Below the pieces are notes generated by a model. It did no database searches. It had not been told where the DNA came from and saw only the letters and a program-made list of their open reading frames with translations. This document shows, in pieces, positions 6,830 through 11,116 of a DNA stretch of 11,116 bases (position 1 is its first letter; each line of letters starts with the position of its first letter). Position numbers and translations under genes: made by a program. The stretch is from JAWPMT01 sp964653795 (GTDB lineage Bacteria; Bacteroidota; Bacteroidia; Cytophagales; Cyclobacteriaceae), in NCBI GenBank assembly GCA_964653795.1, contig CAZZHO010000155.1, positions 1-11,116 of the forward strand, written 5' to 3'.

Positions 6830-7900
6830 ATGAGAAGGTTTTTCCTGTTTGTGTTGGTTGTGAGCTGTTTTTACAGTTACGGGCAAGAAGCATTGAGTTT
6901 TGATGAAACAAATTTCAGTTTTGGTGAAATAAATGAGCAAGATGGGCCTGTAGATCACACGTTCAACTTTGTGAATAACAGTCCTGACTCTATCCGTATT
7001 TTGGGAGTGAGAGCTTCTTGTGGCTGTACCACTCCCGCCTGGACAAAAGATATTGTACCTCCTGGAGGTAGCGGGTCTATCACTGCCAGGTACAACCCGT
7101 TGAATAGACCTGGCTCATTTCGCAAATCTCTTTCGGTATCTACTAGTGTGCCAAGTATTAAGTCTACGTTGTATATAAACGGATCTGTGAAACCTCGTCC
7201 TCGTACAGTGGAAGATGATTTGCCTACTATTGTTGACGGATTAAGGTTCAAGTACCTGTCATTCAATTTTGGTAAAATCAAAACCAAAGAGCCGATTACT
7301 AAAACATTTGAGGTTTACAATAATACAGATGAACCTGTGACGCTTGTGAAAGACCGATCACAAATGCCAAGTCATATTGCTGTGGCTTTTTCTCCTGAGG
7401 TCTTAGCGCCTAAAACTCGAGGAAAGATTCTCACTACATTTGATCCTACTGCCGAGATTGAATTAGGGTTCCAATCAACCAATATCCAACTACTAACTTC
7501 TGATGCTTCAAAGCCTAAGTCACTGACAGTTTTAGCTACAGTGGAAGAATATTTTGAACCCTTGAGTCTGGAAGAGCTGGAAAAAGCACCAAAGCTATCT
7601 TTTGATATGACCTCTCATAACTTTGGTAAGTTGGAAAAGGATGCAACTGTAGAAACCGAGTTTACGCTAATAAATGAAGGTCAATCTGACTTGAACCTTC
7701 GAAAGGTATCTACAAATTGTGCTTGCACAATAGCCTCTGTAGATAAAATGGATGTTTCTCCTGGTGAAGAGGTGAAGATGAAAGTGAAATTTGATACGAC
7801 AGGTAGGAGAGGTAGACAGTATAAATCGATTAGTATTTTCTCTAATGATCCGACGGCTCCTACTCAAGTGGTAACGATAAGGGCTGAGGTTCCCAGATAA
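6830..7900 (+). CDS. Exported protein with DUF1573 (Ig-like/ASH-type) domains
   Basis: Secreted or periplasmic 356-residue protein; the molecular role of DUF1573 is not established. Start ATG 6830 places two Arg directly before a hydrophobic signal sequence (4-15) ending near SYGQ|E (about 16-20), a common Bacteroidota signal peptidase I context. VVSC (10-13) could instead be read as a lipobox, but the hydrophobic core before it is short. The mature part looks like three repeats of about 100 residues, each with an 'xFDFGxI'-like strand followed by an asparagine-rich strand: repeat 1 (about 22-120) with SCGCT (Cys64, Cys66), repeat 2 (about 140-240) without cysteines, and repeat 3 (about 255-354) with NCACT (Cys297, Cys299). 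Repeats 1 and 3 match DUF1573; repeat 2 is divergent. It stands alone on its strand between trpS and the M1 peptidase and ends before a strong terminator. Confidence 0.9.
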   Translation: MRRFFLFVLVVSCFYSYGQEALSFDETNFSFGEINEQDGPVDHTFNFVNNSPDSIRILGVRASCGCTTPAWTKDIVPPGGSGSITARYNPLNRPGSFRKSLSVSTSVPSIKSTLYINGSVKPRPRTVEDDLPTIVDGLRFKYLSFNFGKIKTKEPITKTFEVYNNTDEPVTLVKDRSQMPSHIAVAFSPEVLAPKTRGKILTTFDPTAEIELGFQSTNIQLLTSDASKPKSLTVLATVEEYFEPLSLEELEKAPKLSFDMTSHNFGKLEKDATVETEFTLINEGQSDLNLRKVSTNCACTIASVDKMDVSPGEEVKMKVKFDTTGRRGRQYKSISIFSNDPTAPTQVVTIRAEVPR

Positions 7901-7920
7901 TTAGGATCTCACATAAAAGG

Positions 7921-7948
7921 AAAGGCCAAGAGTTACTTGGCCTTTTTT
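7921..7948. terminator. Intrinsic terminator between convergent DUF1573 and M1 peptidase genes
   Basis: AAAGGCCAAG (7921-7930) pairs perfectly with CTTGGCCTTT (7936-7945) around a 5-nt loop and is followed by an unbroken T run to 7948. It lies 20 nt after the DUF1573 stop. On the minus strand the same stem is followed by TTTCCTTTTA, so it can also end transcripts of the peptidase, whose stop is at 7968. Confidence 0.85.
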
Positions 7949-7967
7949 ATTTCTTGGCTAGATTCCC

Positions 7968-9943
7968 TTATTCAGCTTTCCATACATTGTTCTCTCTCTC
8001 GATATCGGCCATCAATTGGCTCTTATCAACCTCTACTGATGCAATTTCCTCCAAAGGATAATCAATTGTAAACTCGTAATCGGTAAAGGCCCAAGGCCAG
8101 TCTTTTAAGATGGTAGTACCTGAGCTCACTGGCTTTTCGCCTCTTAAAAGATCCAGAGGAATATAGTATTGTTTGGTTTCGCCTGACTTCAAAGTCACTT
8201 CAATATCGACTGGCATTGGCATTGCGCCGATTCGATCAATTTTGATGGATGTGCTTTCGGCATCTCCTGCAGCTGCTGAAACTGCGAAATCAATTGAATG
8301 GGTGGAATTTACCCAATACTCATAATACCAATCCAGTTCCAGACCTGAGGTTTTCTCCATAACTCTGATAAAGTCATTTAGATCCGGATGCTTGAATTTC
8401 CACTCATTGAAATATCGAAGAAGACNNNNNNNNNNNNNNNNNNNNNNNNNNNNNNNNNNNNNNNNNNNNNNNNNNNNNNNNNNNNNNNNNNNNNNNNNNN
8501 NNNNNNNNNNNNNNNNNNNNNNNNNAAGTCATTTAGATCCGGATGCTTGAATTTCCACTCATTGAAATATCGAAGAAGACCCTTGTTTCGTGCTTCCTCA
8601 CCAATTACATAGCCAAGCTGAGCTATGCTTACAGATCCCTTGCTGTAAGCTCCGCGACCATAAGCAAAGTTTGTTTGAAAGTGATCAGCATGCGTGCTTA
8701 GAGGTTCCTCTTTACCGCTTTTTGCGAGGTATGAGTAGCCTTTGTAGCTACCATCCAAAGCCCTGGAATTGTCACCACCAAATAAGTGAGACATTGTTAG
8801 ACTGGAAGCATAGCTAGTAAACCCCTCATCCATCCAGGCATAATAGCTTTCATTCGTAGCCAGTAGCATTTGATACCATGAGTGAAGTACCTCGTGTACA
8901 GTGACCCCAACAAGGCTCTCTATTCTTCTGTGACCTGTGATAAGCGTAGCCATTGGATACTCCATACCACCATCTCCTCCCTGAATTACCGAGTACTTTG
9001 AATAAGGGTATTTGCCAAAGTTCTTTTGAATGAATTGGAAGGCTTTGGAGGTGTATTCTGGTAGCTTCTCCCAGTTCTCAGCAAGTGTATCTGTTTGATA
9101 GAAGAAATGTACTTCTGGCCCATCTGGTACCTGAATTTTGGTGTGCGTGTAGTCTGGGTCCGCGGCCCAGACAAAATCATGGACATTTTCGGCTTTGAAT
9201 TTCCAGGTCAGTTTCTTGCCCTTTTGTTTTTTAACATCACCATCAGTGTATCCATGGCCAATTTCCTCCGGGTTTTGTAAGATACCCGTAGCGGCAACCA
9301 TATACTTCTTATCAATAGCAATGTTGACTTCATAGTCTCCCCAAGGAGAATAAAACTCTCTTCCTACATAAGGATGTGAGTGCCACCCCTGCTTATCGTA
9401 TTCGGCGATTTTTGGAAACCACTGCGCCATAGAGTAGCTAATGCCCTCCTTATTGTTTCTGCCACTTCTTCGAATCTGTACCGGTACCTGACTTTCGAAA
9501 GTCAATTCGAAAGTGGTGGAGGTTCCAGGAAGAATAGGGGAGGGTAGTTCCATTTCTACAACGGTACCTTCTACTTCGAATTGGACCTCTTTACCGTCCT
9601 GGCTAAAAGAATTGATTTTATGGTAGCCGATTTCATCTGGAGCAAGTTTATAAATACGATCTCTTACTCTGCCATCCGGGTCCTCAATCCAACGACTTCT
9701 GTAATCCATCAGACTGTTTGGTTGGAAGGCATTGAAATATAGATGATAGAAAGCCTTGTAGAGAGTGTCGGGTGAATTGTTCGTGTAGACTAGCTTCTGA
9801 GTACCAGCCATTTGATGGCTTTTGACATCAAAATCAATATTGATGGAGTAATCAACTTTTTGTTGCCAGTAGCCATTTTGTGAAAGCGCTGCTTCTGCTG
9901 ATAATAGCAGAAAACAAAAGGCCAGTGCAAATTTCTTATTCAT
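7968..9943 (-). CDS. Secreted M1-family zinc metallopeptidase, interrupted by an assembly gap
   Basis: Gluzincin of the M1 (aminopeptidase N/LTA4 hydrolase) family, expected to be exported. From ATG 9943 the signal peptide is MNKKFALAFCFLLLSAEAAL, cleaved near LSQ|NGYW. The in-frame TTG at 9967 lies in the gyrB terminator and is not favoured. The zinc site HEVLH (350-354) is followed after 18 residues by Glu373 in WMDEGF. The substrate-binding GGMEYP loop (325-330) replaces classical GAMEN, and Tyr433 in GAYSKG is the likely transition-state Tyr. The run of N at 8426-8525 breaks the frame as written. Collapsing the flanking 55-bp duplicate joins ...HPDLND to FIRVMEKTSGLELDW... in frame and gives 606 residues. 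The peptidase is therefore probably intact. It ends with a C-terminal beta-rich region (about 500-600). It lies just downstream of gyrB, separated by a terminator. Peptide specificity is unknown. Confidence 0.9.
8371..8425. repeat. Left copy of an exact 55-bp duplicate flanking the N run
   Basis: Identical base for base to 8526-8580. It encodes the same peptidase segment (about residues 455-472) a second time. Because merging the copies restores the reading frame, this is read as the overlapping ends of two contigs, not as a biological repeat. Confidence 0.95.
8426..8525. other. Assembly gap of 100 N
   Basis: Exactly 100 undetermined bases, the conventional placeholder for a gap of unknown size. 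The flanking sequence predicts that no bases are missing and that the true gap length is minus 55. Confidence 0.98.
8526..8580. repeat. Right copy of the exact 55-bp duplicate flanking the N run
   Basis: Identical to 8371-8425 and directly adjoining the Ns. The peptidase frame from the right runs through this copy up to ...KHPDLND. The continuing codons are found only beyond the left copy. Confidence 0.95.
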
Positions 9944-9960
9944 AGGATGTGATTTGTAGT

Positions 9961-9996
9961 AAAACAAAATGCCTCAATCAGGAATCGAGGCATTTT
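9961..9996 (-). terminator. Intrinsic terminator of gyrB
   Basis: On the minus strand AAAATGCCTC (9996-9987) pairs perfectly over 10 bp with GAGGCATTTT (9975-9966), with an 11-nt loop and the T-rich tail GTTTT. It begins 43 nt after the gyrB stop and ends only 22 nt before the ATG of the M1 peptidase gene. Confidence 0.75.
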
Positions 9997-10039
9997 AATA
10001 AATCTATTTCAATTATTTGTTTGCTAATGAGCTAAGTGG

Positions 10040-11116
10040 TTAGATGTCTACATTAGCGTATTTCGCATTTTGCTCAATGAATTCTCGTCTAGGAGCCACC
10101 TCGTCACCCATCAACATAGAGAACAAATGATCAGCCTCGGCTGCAGATTCAATCGTTACTCTTTTCAAGCTTCTATTTTCTGGGTTCATGGTAGTTGACC
10201 ATAATTGCTCTGGATTCATCTCACCAAGACCCTTGTATCGTTGTACCCCTACGCTTTCCGCATTATCGCCTGCAATCTCAATGGCAACACGATCTCGGTC
10301 ATCATCACTCCATGCGTATTTTTCTGTCTTGCCTTTTTTCAATAGGTACAAAGGTGGGAGTGCAATGTACACGTATCCCTTTTCCACCAACTCTCTCATA
10401 TACCTAAAAAAGAAGGTGAGGATTAAGGTCCTGATGTGACTACCATCCACATCCGCATCCGTCATGATAATGATCTTATGGTATCTTAACTTCTCTAGGT
10501 TTAGCGCCTTCTCATCATCCTCTTTTCCAAAAGAAACACCCAATGCCGTGATCATATTTTTGATCTCGTCATTATCATAGATTTTGTGTTCCTGTGCCTT
10601 TTCTACATTTAGGATTTTACCTCTGAGTGGAAGAATAGCCTGAAACTTTCGATCTCTACCTTGCTTTGCTGAACCCCCTGCAGAGTCACCCTCCACCAGA
10701 TATATTTCACACATTGCAGGGTCCTTCTCAGAACAATCAGCCAGCTTTCCAGGAAGACCGGTGCCAGAAAGCACGTTCTTTCTCTGAACCATTTCACGGG
10801 CCTTTCTCGCCGCGTGTCTAGCCTGAGCTGCTAGCACTACTTTGGAAACAATTTGCTTCGCTTCTTTTGGATTTTCCTCCAGGTAAATATTCAGCATCTC
10901 GCTTACGCAAGTATCTACTGATCCTGAAGCGTCAGAGTTACCGAGCTTTGTCTTAGTCTGACCTTCAAATTGAGGTTCCGCTACTTTGACAGAGATAACC
11001 GCTGTTAAGCCCTCTCTAAAATCGTCGCCACTGATATCTACTTTTACTTTGTCTAGTAAGCCCGATTTATCAGCATAAGACTTTAGTGTTCTTGTCAACG
11101 CTCTTCTAAAGCCTGC
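10040..11116 (-). CDS. gyrB: DNA gyrase subunit B, C-terminal part; the start lies beyond the window
   Basis: Type II topoisomerase subunit that with GyrA introduces negative supercoils using ATP. The frame is open to the window edge (first residues AGFRRALTRTL), so the TTG at 11098 is an internal Leu codon and not a start. The 358 visible residues cover the end of the transducer domain and the whole TOPRIM/C-terminal region. TOPRIM residues are Glu142 in YLVEGDSAGGSAKQGRDR and Asp220/Asp222/Asp224 in MTDADVDGSHIR (numbered from the window edge). They are followed by PLRGKILNVEKA, QRYKGLGEMNPEQLW and MGDEVAPRREFI. SAKQGRDR and RYKGLGEMNPEQLW favour GyrB over ParE. The long insertion of gammaproteobacterial GyrB is absent, consistent with a total of about 650 residues. 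The ATPase domain is outside the window. Confidence 0.97.
   Translation of the reverse strand, partial: AGFRRALTRTLKSYADKSGLLDKVKVDISGDDFREGLTAVISVKVAEPQFEGQTKTKLGNSDASGSVDTCVSEMLNIYLEENPKEAKQIVSKVVLAAQARHAARKAREMVQRKNVLSGTGLPGKLADCSEKDPAMCEIYLVEGDSAGGSAKQGRDRKFQAILPLRGKILNVEKAQEHKIYDNDEIKNMITALGVSFGKEDDEKALNLEKLRYHKIIIMTDADVDGSHIRTLILTFFFRYMRELVEKGYVYIALPPLYLLKKGKTEKYAWSDDDRDRVAIEIAGDNAESVGVQRYKGLGEMNPEQLWSTTMNPENRSLKRVTIESAAEADHLFSMLMGDEVAPRREFIEQNAKYANVDI

Noticed and set aside
8371..8580. The 55-bp duplicate as a genuine direct repeat or insertion-site duplication
   Set aside because: Both copies stop exactly at the N run, and merging them restores the peptidase frame and length. An assembly overlap explains everything.
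8388..8817. Plus-strand open frames through and beside the N run
   Set aside because: They are antisense to the peptidase, one crosses undetermined bases, and neither shows any recognisable protein pattern.
9944..9967. TTG at 9967 as the M1 peptidase start
   Set aside because: It lies in the stem of the gyrB terminator, and ATG 9943 begins a textbook signal peptide.

Overview
The window carries chromosomal housekeeping genes of a Bacteroidota bacterium, most likely a (marine?) member of the Cytophagales. I infer this from several things: roughly 40% GC by eye, no recognisable Shine-Dalgarno sequences before the starts, promoter elements resembling the Bacteroidota TAnnTTTG -7 box, a secreted protein built of DUF1573 domains, and protein styles familiar from that phylum. 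No rRNA, tRNA, CRISPR array, insertion sequence, prophage or defence gene is visible. I do not see an undescribed multi-gene system. The unusual content is in regulation, gene packing and one assembly artefact.

Layout from left to right. A 5'-truncated SpoU/TrmH-family RNA 2'-O-methyltransferase (+) runs tail-to-tail into pgi (glucose-6-phosphate isomerase, -). pgi lies 47 bp behind a CaCA-family Na+/Ca2+ antiporter (-), with a large hairpin between them. Upstream is a phosphoglucomutase-type phosphohexomutase (-). Divergent from it is a small acidic protein of unknown function (+), and a LacI-type operator candidate lies in the shared upstream region. That small gene overlaps the end of trpS (tryptophanyl-tRNA synthetase, -) by 4 nt. 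Next come an exported three-domain DUF1573 protein (+), a secreted M1-family metallopeptidase (-) interrupted by a run of 100 N, and the C-terminal half of gyrB (-), which leaves the window on the right.

The two sugar-phosphate enzymes (hexose-P mutase and isomerase) flank the antiporter on one strand and link glucose-1-P, glucose-6-P and fructose-6-P. The other genes look functionally unrelated. Two convergent gene pairs overlap at their 3' ends, and in each pair a good intrinsic terminator for one gene lies inside the coding sequence of the other. Two more intrinsic terminators follow the DUF1573 gene (probably bidirectional) and gyrB.

The N run is flanked by two identical 55-bp copies. 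Collapsing the duplicate and removing the Ns restores one uninterrupted 606-residue peptidase, so the gap is almost certainly a failed contig join rather than missing DNA.
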